Shown: positions 13,301-23,639, counted from the first letter of the stretch. The stretch: 64,000 nt of DNA from Notamacropus eugenii (GCF_028372415.1 NC_092878.1:29680903-29744902), one strand, 5' to 3'. Notes: generated by a model from the letters alone, not told the origin. A program made the numbers and translations.

Positions 13301-16300
13301 AAATTGAATCCTTCTTCTACATGATAAATTTTCAAACACTTAAAGACATTTCTTCAAGATATTTCTTACCCACAGACCTCAAGGTTAAACATCTCCAATT
13401 CTTTCCATATGTTCTCTAAGTCCTCTCATTGTCCTGGTTACCACCTTCTGGACATGTTCCAGTTGTGGAGTTCTGACTGTGTCTGAATATAATGGCACTG
13501 TGCCTCCTTCATCTGAGACCCTGCATCTCATACTGCAACCCTGAGGAAGCATGAGCTTTTTTTGCTACCGTATCCTATTGTTGACTCAGATTGAACTGGC
13601 AGTCTGCAATTTGTAATTTGCTAATTTGAAGCAAAGGTTCTAGAGATCTTGGGAATTTTGCCTCAATAACGTTTTCAATCATAATCTTTTGGATCTGAAT
13701 TCTTGTGTAGCATATTTACCATCTCATCTAGCTTCATGTCAAGTTACATGGGTTCTAGTTCAGATAGTATTAGGCCCCTTAAAGGTATGATATGGGTAGC
13801 CCTGGATGATGAGAAACAGCGTAAATGGGAAGAACAACCAGATTTTTAGTCCTAGGACCCAGATCCAAATCTTAGTCAGCTACCTACTAGCCATGTGACC
13901 ATAGGCTTTCTTTTCATAACCTTTCTCTTCAGTTTCCTCCTCTGTAAAGTGAGGCAGCAGGCAGTATGACCTCTAAGGTTTCTTCCTGCTCTAAATCTGC
14001 TCTCGATTGATACTGATACTTCCTCTCTTCAGTTAGCGAGCCTTCTTTGTTTGCCAAACATCATCTAGGTGGACGATTATCTCATTGATGTTACTGAGGG
14101 ATGGGAGGCACTGCCAGTAGGTTTTTAAGCCTTTTAATGAATCCATACCTGAAAAATCTTTTGTAAGATTTGCGTCTTTCAACCCAACTTCAAGTACAAA
14201 TGTTAAAGTTTTGTTGTGCTAATTAAGCAGAGGTCATTTAAACTGCTAGAAATGCCTTCTTGAAGTCCATATAAGATACTTTCTCATGTCTACTCTCCCC
14301 TCTTCAGTCATCCTTCGGCCAACTTATCTTTTCTATACATAGATCTAACATATCAATCTTCTATTCAGAAATCTTTAATACCTCCATATTTTTTGCTAAG
14401 TAAAATATAGACTCCTTCTGCTGGAAATCCTATATGGGACTGTCCAGTGTGCTAGGGTCTTCCTGTAGACCCCTTCACATCAAGAATACCAGTGGAGCAT
14501 GAGAACTGCCCTTTGGTTATCCCCACTGATTACTTTGTCTGATCATCTATCTCTCTGGTTGGCATCCTTTATGCTGCTTCTCTAGTGCATTACTTGGCAA
14601 AGAAAAAGACAAAACTGCCCTCAGTCCTGTTCTTCTCCCTTCCATATGTTTGTACTAATGGTGTCACAGTGGTGGAAAGAATATCAAAAGGTACTAAGAA
14701 TCACACACAGTTTTTAGGCTGTCTTTAAGTATTGACTTAGCTGTTGATCATCTAAAATGTAAAGGCCTTGTCCAATAACTGGGTACACATACTACTGGAG
14801 CATCTCAATAACCTCAATCTTGACATAATTACTATAATTGAAACCAGAACACAAAAATAGAAGGATGGCTCACAGTCTCTTTGAGGAGGCAAATAAAGGA
14901 GTGGTTGAAGTTGATTTTGTTACATTCGTAGAGGCAACAAGAAACATTTCATGAGACATTTGATCATCTTATTAAAACATAAATGCACACAAGAAATCAT
15001 TATAGACCATATACTTCTAGAGCAGAGGTGTTAAACTCACCCCACAACCCAAATCAGATTAAAATGTAACTGAGAAATGTTTAACAAAACAAAATACAGT
15101 ATAGCATAAATAATGATAATTTGTGGTTTTCTAGGTCAATATGCTATCTGCAGGGATCTATTTCTATTTGAGTTTAGCACCTTTCTTCTAGAAGATATTT
15201 TAAAGAAATTGAACTGTGCTTCATATTTATTGGATTTTTCAAATTTACTCTGTTTAGGAACTCCAGGATGTATAAGCCTGACCATATTTTCCTTTAATGT
15301 CTTGAGCAAAACAGACATCTTCTGCTATAGTGTGTTGTTCCTGAATTTTTATATAGCTTTGGGTAAGTAGCCTAGTCAACCAGATGTTTTAGAAAATTCT
15401 TTCAAGATGCTTATAAAGATTATGATGGAAAAAGTATTTAAGTAAAATTCTCAACATCTATATAGGGTTTGATTTAATAAGTGACATGTTTATCTTTACA
15501 AGACATTTCCTGGGATGATGGTCTTGGTTGATTAGCTATTTCCTAATAATAATAGCTAATATTTATATAATACCTACTACCTGCCAGGAGGCACTATGCT
15601 GAGTATTTTACAAATATTATCTCATTTGATCCTCACAACAATCCTAGGAGGTTTAAACTTTTACAGACTAGGAAACTCAGGCAAAAGAGATTAAATGAAG
15701 TCAGTATTATCTGCCTGTTAGTGACTACCTGAAGTCACTGCCTGTTATCTGGTAGCTAGTGAGTGTCTAAGGCTGGATTTGAACTCAGATCTTCTGGACC
15801 ATAGGTTCAGTGTTCTATTCATTGCACTGCCCGGCCTGTTACCATGAAATGCTTAGGGTATATTAGGTTAGGGCAATTTGACTGTTAGGATATTGAGGAG
15901 ACAATCTAAAAACTTCACTTGTGTAAAAGCAAAATAGCAAATAAGCCTTAACATTTTAGTGTGTGTACTGCCTAAAACATAGATAAGTAAGAAACTGAGG
16001 TCAGTGAACTGAAATCCTATCCAAACTATCTTTGAAGCATTTAATTAGTCAACAAACATTTGTTAAGCTCTTACTATATGCCAGGCACTGCACTCTATGT
16101 TGGGGATGAAAGAAAGGCAAAAATATAGTCCCTATCCTCAAGAAGCTTACATTCTAGTGGAGGAATCAACCTATAACTACTGAGTCTAAAGTAGATGGAA
16201 GATAATCTCAGACGAAAGGCAGAAACAGCTAGGAGGATCAGGCAAGGCAAGTCCTCCTGCAGAGATGGGATTTGAGCTGAGTCTTAAAGGAATTCAGTGA

Positions 16301-19300
16301 AGCCAAGAGGTGGAAGTGAAGGAGCAGAGCTTTCCAAGACTGGCAGCCTGCCAGTGCAAAGGCATGAAGTGCCTTTGTAACCCCAAGTGGGCCAGAGAAG
16401 CTGCTGGACTATAGAGGACATGGCAGCGAGTCAGATAGAAGATTGGATAGGTTGAAAAAGGACCAATGGTGAAAGGTTTTCAAAGCCAAACAGGACTTTA
16501 TATTTGATCCTAGAGGTAATAGGGAGCCACTGGAGTTACTACTGTTCCCAGGGCTTTAAGAAAGTCACTGTGTTTAGATAGAAACAAAATAGTCCTTCAA
16601 GTCCCACACGGATCTGCCAGTGTGACTTGGTGATCAAACCCCATTGTCAGAAACATTAATTCATTCCACAAAAACATTAAGCACCTACTACTTGATACAT
16701 GTATAGTTTCAGTACAGTTTGCAAGTTTTGCAAGGTTTTTTTTTCCCTTTGCAACTTTTTTCCTCTTCTGCTTCAGCATGAGAAGACAGAAAATAGTTAT
16801 GGTTACAGAAAAAATGTTTGGTGCACAGCTCTGTCCTGTGTAATGGCTATATAGAGCATCCATCGAGAAAAATCTTCCTGGGGGCAAACACTTCCACTCT
16901 GAACTTCTGGAAAGAATAAATGGGAGGGGATGAAATTGTCCAGGTCTTTTTTGTGCTCCACCACTGAGAAGCAAACCTGATTATTTAGATATTATTTAGA
17001 TATTCAGGGTATGAAAAGAAATCATAAAGAGGAAGAAGAAACAATGTAGAGCTAGAGAACATCGTGTGGAAATTGTTTCTTTTGTCAATGCTAGAAAATA
17101 AAAGGCAATCATTTTTTAGGCTAAGATATTTTCATTGGGGATTATACAAAAGTAAGTCTGCAAAGATTGCATGTGCTTTTGAAAAAGCTATTCTCCCTAG
17201 CCAACAGGAACCACTTTTCATTGCTAATGTGTTCCTTTAAGAAGAGATGTATAAAATTGATTTTTTTGAGACTATAGGGAAGGACTGAGACTAAATTGAT
17301 ATATAGCCCTTTTGAAGCTATTGGGAAAATGCAAAGCAACATGCTGAGAAAAAAAATCTAACTGAATAAAACAAAACAGAATCACCATCCATTGTAAAAA
17401 CACAACATTCTTGGGGAATTCCATGGAAGAGCAAGATAAGCTCTACCTACATTACTGTGCAATAATGGAAATACATAAAAGTATCTGGTCATCAAAAAGG
17501 TTAATTTATAGGAAATCATTCAACTTAATCAGAAATGGTTAAAATAAATGGTTTTTGTGCTTAGAAGGGCAAATTTTACTTATCTAGAAAATTCACAGCA
17601 ACCATCCCCTTAAACTACCCTCTGATATTAGATAGATGAGATATGAGATAAATTAGATGAATGAGTGTCATACCGTAGACATTATTCAAAAAAGACTTTT
17701 CCTGGAAAATGATGAGTTTGAAGGCTACTCACTGAAAATATAAGATATATCATCTTTGGATACAGAAATGCTTAGGGAAGAAGTTAGCTACCTAAAACAT
17801 GTGACTTAGCAGGACTAAATCTAAAAAAAAAGCCATGTGGGAAGAAGACACAAATCAAATGTTTCATATCATTGCCACACAAATATGCCAGTCTCAGATC
17901 TAATAATGAGTCGGTGATCTTCCAGTACCTAGAAAGCTGATTCAGGAATGACTCCAACATCCTGAACCTGTTCTTTCTTGTCTTCATCATTCTCCTACAT
18001 GTATCTTTAGGAGTCAGTGAATGTCACCTACTTATTCTTCTTTCCTGTCTAATGTCCCTTTCAGGCCCGTGGTTTGTTGGTGAAATTATCGATGGTAAAA
18101 TTGGCTGCTGCTTTTCCTTTGGGGTACTTGTTGATGGGCATTTCTTTCAAGGCAGCATGACATATGTAATTGGAATTATTCAGGTAAGAGTCATGGGTTA
18201 AAATTCAGGAATCATACTGCCATGAAAAATTTTTCCTTCAATAAAAGATGTAATTTTTAGTAGAAGGAAAAACTAGAATAACAAATACTTTAAAATGGGG
18301 CTGGGATTAAAATGAGGCATGTCATTTGACACATTGATGAGATCTCTGGCCCTGTTATAGAGATTCAGTGAGAAAGACATACAGGGAACATTTTCCCTTT
18401 TGACCAAAATGTGGCCCAAAGTTATTACTGCCCAGAAAAAAGAACAATATGTTCAAGAATGAGAACATTAGATTAACAATGGTACTGAATGAAACTTACT
18501 TCCGCAAAAAAAATACTCCAGCTAGAAAGTCCTGAAAAACAATTACTTGCAAAATCCAATATTGGATTTAAACTTCACTGCCTGAATCTAGCTGAAGTTA
18601 CCCTGAAGCTCTTTTGGCATAGCTTATGGAACTCTGGTCTTCCTAAAAGACCCCCATTGGTGGTAGCTGGAAAAGATGATATTATGTGGGCATAGGAGTG
18701 TGTTTGTATGTGTGTGTGTATGTATGTGTGTGTGTGTGTGCGTGTGTGTGTAAGCGTGTGTGTGTGTGTGTGTGTAAGCAAAATCTTTGTTCTTTTACTG
18801 TTGAGGGGAGTTGGTAGAATCTTACAATACCAATTCACATAGTTTAATTTTAGACTGCAAGTGAAATTATGGTCATAATAGTTGACACACATAGTTCTTT
18901 AAAGTTTTCATTAAAAAGTGTTTAAATGTTTATTGATATCTTTTGTTTTTATCATCTTCATTTCTGAATATTTCCTTTTCTTCTCTGCCCAGCCAGTGGC
19001 TTTACCTAGAAACAAAAAATAAGAGGAAAAGGATCATTTTCCCCAAAACTAATTGACATATCAGCTGCTAGCAGTGTATACTCCTCCACTTCCATAAAGA
19101 AGGGAGATATATTTTCTCATTTCTTCATGCTTGCTCATTACAATTACAGAGTATTCAGTTTCTTTGTTGTTGTTGATTCCATCTACATTGTTGTAATCCA
19201 ATGTTTCTCGAAGTATGTGAATTTTGTTGTGAATTTGTTGTTGTAAATTTTGCTAGGTGTGCCCCAGAATTATTGATGTTATGATATTACAGATAGTGGA

Positions 19301-22300
19301 TAAAGAAAATAAATTATCTTCTTTAACATAAATTTTACTTATCACACACAGGAATATTCACAAAAGCAAAAAAAACACCTCATCTATTACACAAGTGTAC
19401 TAATCTCAAAACATGTCAGATTTTGAACTCACAAAGAGCTCGGCAAACATGGGGTGTTCTTGAAGAGAAACTATCTGTGTACAGGTCTCCCACCCTTCCT
19501 GTAGCACTGCCACCACGCAATTCTGTGTGTTCTGAGATTCCTCCTGGTCAAACAATCCTGCCCACCTCTACCCCCCCTCCTTGCTGGCCAAGAAAAACAA
19601 CTTTGCCATGAGCACTGGGGCAAGGGAAAGGAGGATGAGCATTCATTGTGCATCTGCTATGTGCCAGGCACTATGCTGTGATCTTCACAAATATGTCATT
19701 TGATCCTTGCAACAACCCTTTGAGTTAGGTGGTATTATAATACCCATTTTATAGTTGAGGAAGCCAAGGCAGACAGAAGTTAAGTGACCTGCCCAGGGTC
19801 ACATAGCTAGTTAAGTGCCTGAGGTAGGATCTGAACTCAGGTCTTCTGACAGTACACTTTAATTTTCTCTAAATTGCTTCCTTATCTAGGCCAGTAGCAC
19901 TACCAATGAAAAGCAGTTGCTACATATTCACGATCTTTTTTTAAGGGAAAAAAAGTTAAGAAATAAAATTTACTGATATTTTAAAATTGAAAAGTTACAA
20001 AAGTTAAATTTTATTTGGAAATCTGTGGGATATAAGTTACATTGGGATAATAATGGTTGTGCTAAAAACCTGCACCTATCTATGATATATAATTATTTTT
20101 ACTATTATTTAAAATAATATCTTATTACTATCTTTTGTTTTTTAAAAATTTTGGATGTATTCTACCATACAAGTACAAAATACACCTCTCTTATAACAAG
20201 GGGAAATAGTTGAGGCCAAAAAAAAAAACTAAACCCCAAAGGCCAAATACAAAAACTCAAACCCAGTACAGGGACTACCTCCAACAATGTATGCAAATTT
20301 TCTGTTCTTCCTTTAAAGTACTCCTGCAGAGGGAGGTATGTTTCACTATCTGTTCTCTGGGACTATTATTGACTTTTTAGTTACTCAAAGTTTGGCTTCC
20401 TTTTAGAAGCACTATTATTATTAAAGAAGTTATGCATCTATAAAGAAAGTCTTTGAAGATAAATACTCTCCAGGGAGGAAAGGATTCACCTCAGATAGGG
20501 AATGACTGGTTCCTTAGTCCCATTATCTCTTCCTCTTTTCTGTATTCTCTTTATGGGGCATATTGAACCAGAAAAGGCATTTTAGTGGTTCTTAGATAAT
20601 AGGAGCCACTAGATATTTGAACCTTAAAGGTAATAATGAAGGTTGCTGAAGCAAACACCAACCAACACATAAAGCTTATACAGAAATATTATCCAGAAAG
20701 CAGACGGAACTCTTCCTCCTCTTAGTTTCTGTACTTTCCTTTTCCATGCCTAAGCTCATCCATTACCTAAGAATGAAGAGAAAATAAAAACATTTAGATG
20801 TACAAATGTTACCTTAATGTGACCCAGGGGACTGAGAGACCAAGGGGCATTACAGTGAAATGGAAAATTTAAGTCACAACGCTATTTGGAGATAGATGTG
20901 TGTACATGGGAAATATGTAAAGTAATTCATTACATTTTTACTCGTTAAAGTATTATTTCATTGAATGACATCAAAAACAAGCCTAGAAGTTCTCAGGCCT
21001 GAAGCTATCCTTGACCCTTTTTTCTTCCTCAGTTCACATAGCCAGTCAGTTGCTTTTCAGTCATATCTGACTCTTTGTGACCCCCATTTGGGGTTTTCTT
21101 TTTTTGTTGTTTGTTTGTTTATTAATTTTTAGTTTTCAACATTCATTTCCACATGATTTTGAGTTCCAAATTTTCTCTCAATCTCTTCCCTCCCCCCACC
21201 TCAAATGCTATGCATTCTGATTACCCCTTCCCCCAGTCTGCCCTCCCTTTTATCATCCCCCTTCCTGTCGACTTTCCAGCTGGTCTTGGTCTGGAGATTT
21301 GTTTTTCTCTGTCATTTTGTGGGTTCCAAAGCTCTAGAATTTGTTTAAAGTCATTTTTTTTAAAACAGGTATTTGGAGGGCTTTGTAGGAATAGTTCAAG
21401 CAAGTCCCTGCTTTTACTCCGCCATCTTGGCTTCATCCCTCCATCTGGGGTTTTCTTGGCAAAGATACTGGAGTAGTTTGCCATTTCCTTTTCCAGCTCA
21501 TTTGACAGATAAGGAAACTGAGGCAAACAAGTCTAAGTGACTTGTCACACAGCTAATAAGTGTCTGAGCCCAGATTTGACCGCAGGAAGATGAGTCTTCC
21601 TGAATCCATGCCTGGTGCCACTGTACCACCTAGTTGCCCCAATCAGTTAAATCTTATTTCATAAATCCATCTATTTCTGTCTACTCATACAATCTGTACC
21701 CATATTACCTCTTAGACTAGTAAAAGTAGTCTCTAATTATTCTTCCTGCCTCATTCCACCCCACCCCCATCTCTTCTACAATCCAACCTCTACATACAGC
21801 TGCCATATTGATATTCATAGAACAGATTAGATCATATTTTCCTGCCTCCCTCTAGTTAATAAAGTCTTCATCTTTAGCCTGGCATTTAAAATCCTCCACA
21901 ATCTGACTCCCACCTTTTTTCCATCTTATTTCATATTTCATATTACTCCCCTTAAGTATTTTCTGTTCTGGTGAAATTGGCCTTCTATACCAGAGGTGGG
22001 AAACCAGTGGCCTTGAGGCCAGATTCTGTTTTCAAAGGTCCGCACTCGAGGACCTAGAGGGCCACATGTGGCTTTGAGGCCACAGGTTCCCTACTCCTGC
22101 TACACATAACATTCTATCTCCTAACTGAGCTCTTGCATAACTTATAATAGCTGACATTTTCATAGTAAATGGCATCTATCCTCTCATTTGACCCTCATAA
22201 CAACCTTGCGTGAGAGGTTCTGTTTACTATCCACATTTTACAAATGAGAAAACTAGAGCTAAGAGGGGTTAAGTGGATTGCTCAGGGTCCGAAATGGTGC

Positions 22301-23611
22301 CTATCTGAGGAGGGATTTAAACCCTTGGGGTCCACCACTACCTTCAAGGCCACGTGGCCTGGCCTCCCTTTCACCTCCACCTTGTACAGTCCCTACCTGC
22401 CTCCCTGGTGCCCTCTCCTAAATGAGGTCTCTCCCCTTGGCAAACTCCTGGAGGGCAAGAATGCTGCCTCCCTATGCATGTCCAACCTGGCATGGTGCCG
22501 GGCACGTGGTGGGCACGTAACCTCTCAGTCCCAGGGCACGTTCCCTGCTGCTGTCAGAATGAAGATCCTGCGGGTTTGGTTGCCTTGGTGAGAATTCAGA
22601 TGATGAACGTGTGATGATGAAAACAGAATTTGGTGTGAAAGGATTTTCTAGTTCACAGAGAAAAGCAGTTTTCTTATTGGCGAAGTGACCAACCCTGATC
22701 CTCTCTGCTGACGGAGCGCTCGGGCCTGGTGAGTGTCTGGGCCGGCACCAGGCCTGCGGCACGTGCGGGGCAGCCCGTCCAGTCCTCGGTGACACTCCCG
22801 GGAGATAAGCCGGACTCTGCCCGGGGCCGTTCGCCAGACCGCTGGTAATCCTTGTTTCCTTTTCCAGATCTTTACAGTGATCATACCCCTCTCCGCCTAC
22901 CTGTGCTGGACGCTGCTGCTGCGCTGCCAGGGCCACACCTTCTCCACTCACCTGCGGGGCAGATACCTCAAGGCCGTGCCCGGCCACGCGCTCGCGGGGC
23001 TCTTCTACCTCTGCCACCTGGGCTGCTGCGTCCTGCTCTGGAAGGCCTACGGCACCACGGCGCTCGTCTTCTCCCCCACGTACGGCTGGCTGGCGCTGCT
23101 GGCCCCCATCCTCGTTCGTCTGGCCTGGACCCTGAGCCCCAGGGAGCTCAGAGCCTTCGCCGTGGAGCTGCGAAGCCACCAGGGCCCCGACAGGCAGTGA
23201 CCCAAAGGCCGCCGCGAGCGGCCGAGCGTGGGCCTGCCCGGCCGCGGCCCTCCGGAGGCCGACCGGGCGGCGGGTCCCGCTGCGGCTGGGGCGGCCGGCG
23301 GGCTGGTTCCCTCAGAGCGAGTCTCCAAACGTGGCCCCGATTAATGCTGTGCTTGCTGATTCTGCTGCTTACCCCATGGAAGCAAAGCCATGAACTGAAC
23401 TGTGGAATGGAAATGCCGCACCGGGAGGGCGCCTTCCGGGGGAGGCCGGGAGCGGGATCGGGGGTGCGGGGCTCGGACCCGAGGCCCTTCCGGCCGCGTC
23501 GGGCCCACCCCGGCGCCCGCCCCACGTGGCTTGTAGATGGTTTAATTGAACTTCCGGTTTTCTAGGCTCTCCGCCTCCACTGGAGGGACTGTTTAAAACT
23601 AATCAAATAAA
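7260..23611 (+). CDS. TMEM62: TMEM62 (transmembrane protein 62), 3' part of the gene, five C-terminal coding exons
   Basis: Joined exons 7260-7373, 8449-8533, 15258-15362, 18065-18183 and 22868-23200 give 251 residues ending in a stop, with phases 0/1/1/0 matching at every junction. TMEM62 has an N-terminal metallophosphoesterase-like domain (upstream, outside the window), an Ig-like region and a polytopic C-terminal domain; its cellular role is poorly known. Membrane segments are visible in exon 8449 (AQILFILIVVALQFLLMTF), exon 15258 (CYSVLFLNFYIALG), exon 18065 and three in the last exon. The stretch PWFVGEIIDGKIGCCFSFG is a hallmark I recall for TMEM62, and synteny with CCNDBP1 and EPB42 agrees. 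Positions 1-7259 are upstream intron. The last exon is far more GC-rich than the others because it lies in the CpG island of CCNDBP1. Identification rests on remembered family sequence and synteny, not on a search. Confidence 0.88.
7374..8448. other. TMEM62 intron sequence, nothing recognised
   Basis: AT-rich intron; only a short (TATC)-like stretch at about 7695-7725 stands out. Confidence 0.6.
8449..8533 (+). CDS. TMEM62: TMEM62 coding exon B, transmembrane segment
   Basis: Acceptor ctttgtag, donor gtaaga; 85 nt, phase 0 in and 1 out. It encodes one strongly hydrophobic helix followed by basic residues (RHFRKIKLK), a typical membrane-to-cytosol boundary. Confidence 0.85.
8605..8760 (-). 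repeat. MIR-like SINE fragment
   Basis: Carries the MIR core pattern: gcaaagaactttacatgttatctcat, acaactctgtgaagtaggt, ccattttatagatgagtaaactga. Confidence 0.75.
9035..9780 (+). mobile_element. L2 LINE 3' end (+)
   Basis: Follows the L2 consensus: ctactgcagtaatctg, cagctgccaggttgat, atctgaccatgt, tctcttaaaggctcagctcaag, gtaggctccttggtgg, and cagtgccttgcacttaatagg ending in a tgaattgaa tail. Confidence 0.85.
9843..10517 (-). mobile_element. 5'-truncated L1 (-), 675 bp
   Basis: Perfect 15-bp target duplication CACATGCTTATATTT at 9828-9842 and 10518-10532. It encodes an open 3' tail of ORF2 (TCTKIFIAALFVVAKNWK, WYMNVMEYYCAVRND) and the L1 3' UTR, inserted in an L2-rich intron of TMEM62. Confidence 0.93.
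10556..10745 (+). repeat. Unnamed interspersed repeat, copy 1
   Basis: Shares with 38356-38612 the blocks ttctcagaatgatatttttaa / ttcttagaataatgttttta, gcataaaataaaggacacagg, and an end like cctaggttaaaaattctt / ccaggttaagaacc. It is probably an old short element; family not named. Confidence 0.65.
10766..12029 (-). mobile_element. 3'-truncated L1 (-): 5' UTR plus N-terminal half of ORF1
   Basis: Perfect 16-bp target duplication CATGTCTGCAATTTTG at 10750-10765 and 12030-12045. On the minus strand it starts at the true L1 5' end (gccaagatggcagagtag), has the whole 5' UTR, then ORF1 from MPKKGKKNKTIEGYFLGEQ through the coiled coil (KLTEENGSLKIRMEQMEAND), broken by frameshifts, and stops inside ORF1 at an A-rich stretch. 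There is no ORF2 and no 3' UTR. Confidence 0.92.
12590..12790 (+). repeat. L3/CR1 and other old repeat fragments
   Basis: Pieces resemble the CR1/L3 3' region (cttctagtccaatct; aagacttccagtgag), followed by a short piece of the family seen at 16035-16560 (ttgatcctagagataacaga). Confidence 0.55.
12797..13080 (+). mobile_element. MIR/tRNA-type SINE (+)
   Basis: Head gatagagctctggagttcga, gttcaaatccagtcacagac, then the MIR-like tail with tttcagggttgttgtgg, tttgtaaagcactttgcaaa and tattattatt. Confidence 0.85.
13160..13730 (+). mobile_element. L3/CR1 LINE remnant (+)
   Basis: Follows the CR1/L3 3' end: cttggaagtttttcctcata, ttcattgttcttagttct, cctcaaggttaaacatctcc, ctggacatgttccagtt, and ttgttgactcagattgaact. 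Confidence 0.75.
13800..14035 (+). repeat. MIR-like SINE (+)
   Basis: Contains ctactagccatgtgacca, cttcagtttcctcctctgtaaa, gaggcagcaggcagtatgac and ctaaggtttcttcctgctct, a decayed MIR. Confidence 0.65.
14270..14480 (+). repeat. Probable L2 fragment (+)
   Basis: Pyrimidine-rich L2-like text (tattcagaaatctttaatacc; agtaaaatatagactccttc). Weakly supported. Confidence 0.4.
15023..15185. mobile_element. hAT-type MITE just upstream of TMEM62 exon C
   Basis: Terminal inverted repeats cagaggtgttaaactc (15023-15038) and gagtttagcacctttc (15170-15185) match at 13 of 16 positions. They are flanked by an 8-bp duplication TTCTAGAG (15015-15022) / TTCTAGAA (15186-15193). Length and 8-bp duplication fit a hAT non-autonomous element. 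Confidence 0.8.
15258..15362 (+). CDS. TMEM62: TMEM62 coding exon C
   Basis: 105 nt, phase 1 to 1, acceptor ttactctgtttag with a good pyrimidine tract, donor gtaagt. It encodes GTPGCISLTIFSFNVLSK and a membrane segment running into exon D. Two more acceptor-like AGs at 15134 and 15191 are in the same open frame and would add 41 or 22 residues; I prefer 15258 because it gives the closest join to the TMEM62 sequence I remember. The 15134 site lies inside a transposon (see findings). Confidence 0.72.
15541..15835 (-). repeat. MIR-like SINE (-)
   Basis: taatatttatataatacctact, caaatattatctcatttgatcc, tcacaacaatcctaggaggt, then gatttgaactcagatcttct: the usual reverse MIR layout. Confidence 0.75.
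16035..16560 (+). repeat. Old interspersed repeat of about 500 bp (family unnamed), copy 1
   Basis: Pattern: ttaagctcttactatatgcc, tccctatcctcaagaagctt, gggatttgagctgagtctta, ccagtgcaaaggcatga, ttttcaaagccaaacagg, atttgatcctagaggtaata, ggagccactggagtt. Related copies lie at 26890-27480 and 56190-56420, with short pieces at 31305-31420, 39235-39362 and 43995-44060. Confidence 0.7.
16600..18064. other. TMEM62 intron, nothing recognised
   Basis: Unique-looking AT-rich intron. A 125-codon open frame on the minus strand at 16597-16974 has no recognisable product. Confidence 0.6.
18065..18183 (+). CDS. TMEM62: TMEM62 coding exon D
   Basis: Acceptor ccctttcag, donor gtaagag; 119 nt, phase 1 in and 0 out. 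It encodes PWFVGEIIDGKIGCCFSFG and then a second hydrophobic stretch ending TYVIGIIQ. Confidence 0.9.
18700..18778 (+). repeat. (TG)n microsatellite
   Basis: Interrupted TG/TATG repeats. Confidence 0.9.
18780..19635. other. TMEM62 intron, nothing recognised
   Basis: No repeat or gene signal recognised apart from short T-rich runs. Confidence 0.55.
19640..19885 (-). repeat. MIR-like SINE (-)
   Basis: ctatgtgccaggcactatgc, tcatttgatccttgcaacaac, aagtgacctgcccagggtca, ggatctgaactcaggtcttc. Confidence 0.85.
19886..21044. other. TMEM62 intron, nothing recognised
   Basis: AT-rich sequence with no repeat I can name. Confidence 0.55.
21045..21645 (-). mobile_element. tRNA-type SINE (-) split by an L1 insertion
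   Basis: Left part 21045-21100 (cagtcatatctgactctttg) and right part 21441-21645 (ggcaaagatactggagtagt ... ccacctagttgcccc) are one SINE in reverse orientation. The gap holds the element at 21101-21440. Confidence 0.88.
21101..21440 (-). mobile_element. Internally deleted (spliced-looking) L1, 340 bp (-)
   Basis: Flanked by a 17-bp duplication, 16 of 17 identical (CCAT[T/C]TGGGGTTTTCTT at 21084-21100 and 21441-21457). On the minus strand about 180 bp of L1 5' UTR (gccaagatggcggagtaaaa ...) is joined at 21260/21261 directly to about 160 bp of L1 3' UTR (ggggatgataaaagggaggg ... gttccaaatttt on the plus strand) and an A-rich tail. ORF1 and ORF2 are absent. Confidence 0.88.
21991..22101. mobile_element. 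hAT-type MITE, short copy
   Basis: Inverted-repeat ends agaggtgggaaaccagtggcc and ggccacaggttccctactcctg, with the paired inner arms gaggccagatt / gtggctttgaggcc. Same family as 52553-52748 and 55806-55999, with an internal deletion. Confidence 0.75.
22141..22345 (-). repeat. MIR-like SINE (-)
   Basis: atctatcctctcatttgacc, acaaatgagaaaactagagc, aagtggattgctcagggtcc. Confidence 0.75.
22868..23200 (+). CDS. TMEM62: TMEM62 terminal coding exon and stop
   Basis: Acceptor ccttttccag, then 110 codons and TGA at 23198-23200. Three hydrophobic segments (starting IFTVIIPLSAYLCW, LAGLFYLCHLGCCVLLW, GWLALLAPILV) are followed by a short hydrophilic tail ending in HQGPDRQ. Base composition is very GC- and CpG-rich compared with the other TMEM62 exons. 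Long open frames on the opposite strand and in other frames here are GC shadows. Confidence 0.9.
   Translation: MFTVIIPLSAYLCWTLLLRCQGHTFSTHLRGRYLKAVPGHALAGLFYLCHLGCCVLLWKAYGTTALVFSPTYGWLALLAPILVRLAWTLSPRELRAFAVELRSHQGPDRQ
23606..23611 (+). promoter_or_regulatory. TMEM62: TMEM62 poly(A) signal AATAAA
   Basis: This is the first AATAAA after the TMEM62 stop (405 nt downstream), followed by TG-rich sequence. It lies only 264 bp before the CCNDBP1 start codon. Confidence 0.75.
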
Positions 23612-23639
23612 TGAATAAGCTGTTTGCGGTCCAGAGCTC

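Larger units (their letters stand above)
21650..22520 (+). mobile_element. L2 LINE 3' end (+), interrupted
   Basis: L2 text at 21650-21990, 22102-22140 and 22346-22520 (tctagttaataaagtcttc; ctggagggcaagaatgctg; ggcatggtgccgggcac), broken by a hAT element (21991-22101) and a MIR (22141-22345). Confidence 0.75.

Noticed and set aside
14640..15010. Possible RTE endonuclease remnant
   Set aside because: Only a vague resemblance after translation with several stops; not enough to support a feature.
15113..15370. Single 85-codon gene on the plus strand
   Set aside because: It is the TMEM62 exon C frame extended by chance through the hAT MITE; splice sites and family match explain it.
16597..16974. 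125-codon open frame on the minus strand
   Set aside because: No recognisable domain, no splice context or composition signal; probably chance in intron sequence.
22472..23565. Long open frames (235 and 237 codons) on both strands over the TMEM62 last exon
   Set aside because: They arise from the GC-rich CpG island. The real frame is 22868-23200 (+), supported by splice phase and TMEM62-like sequence.
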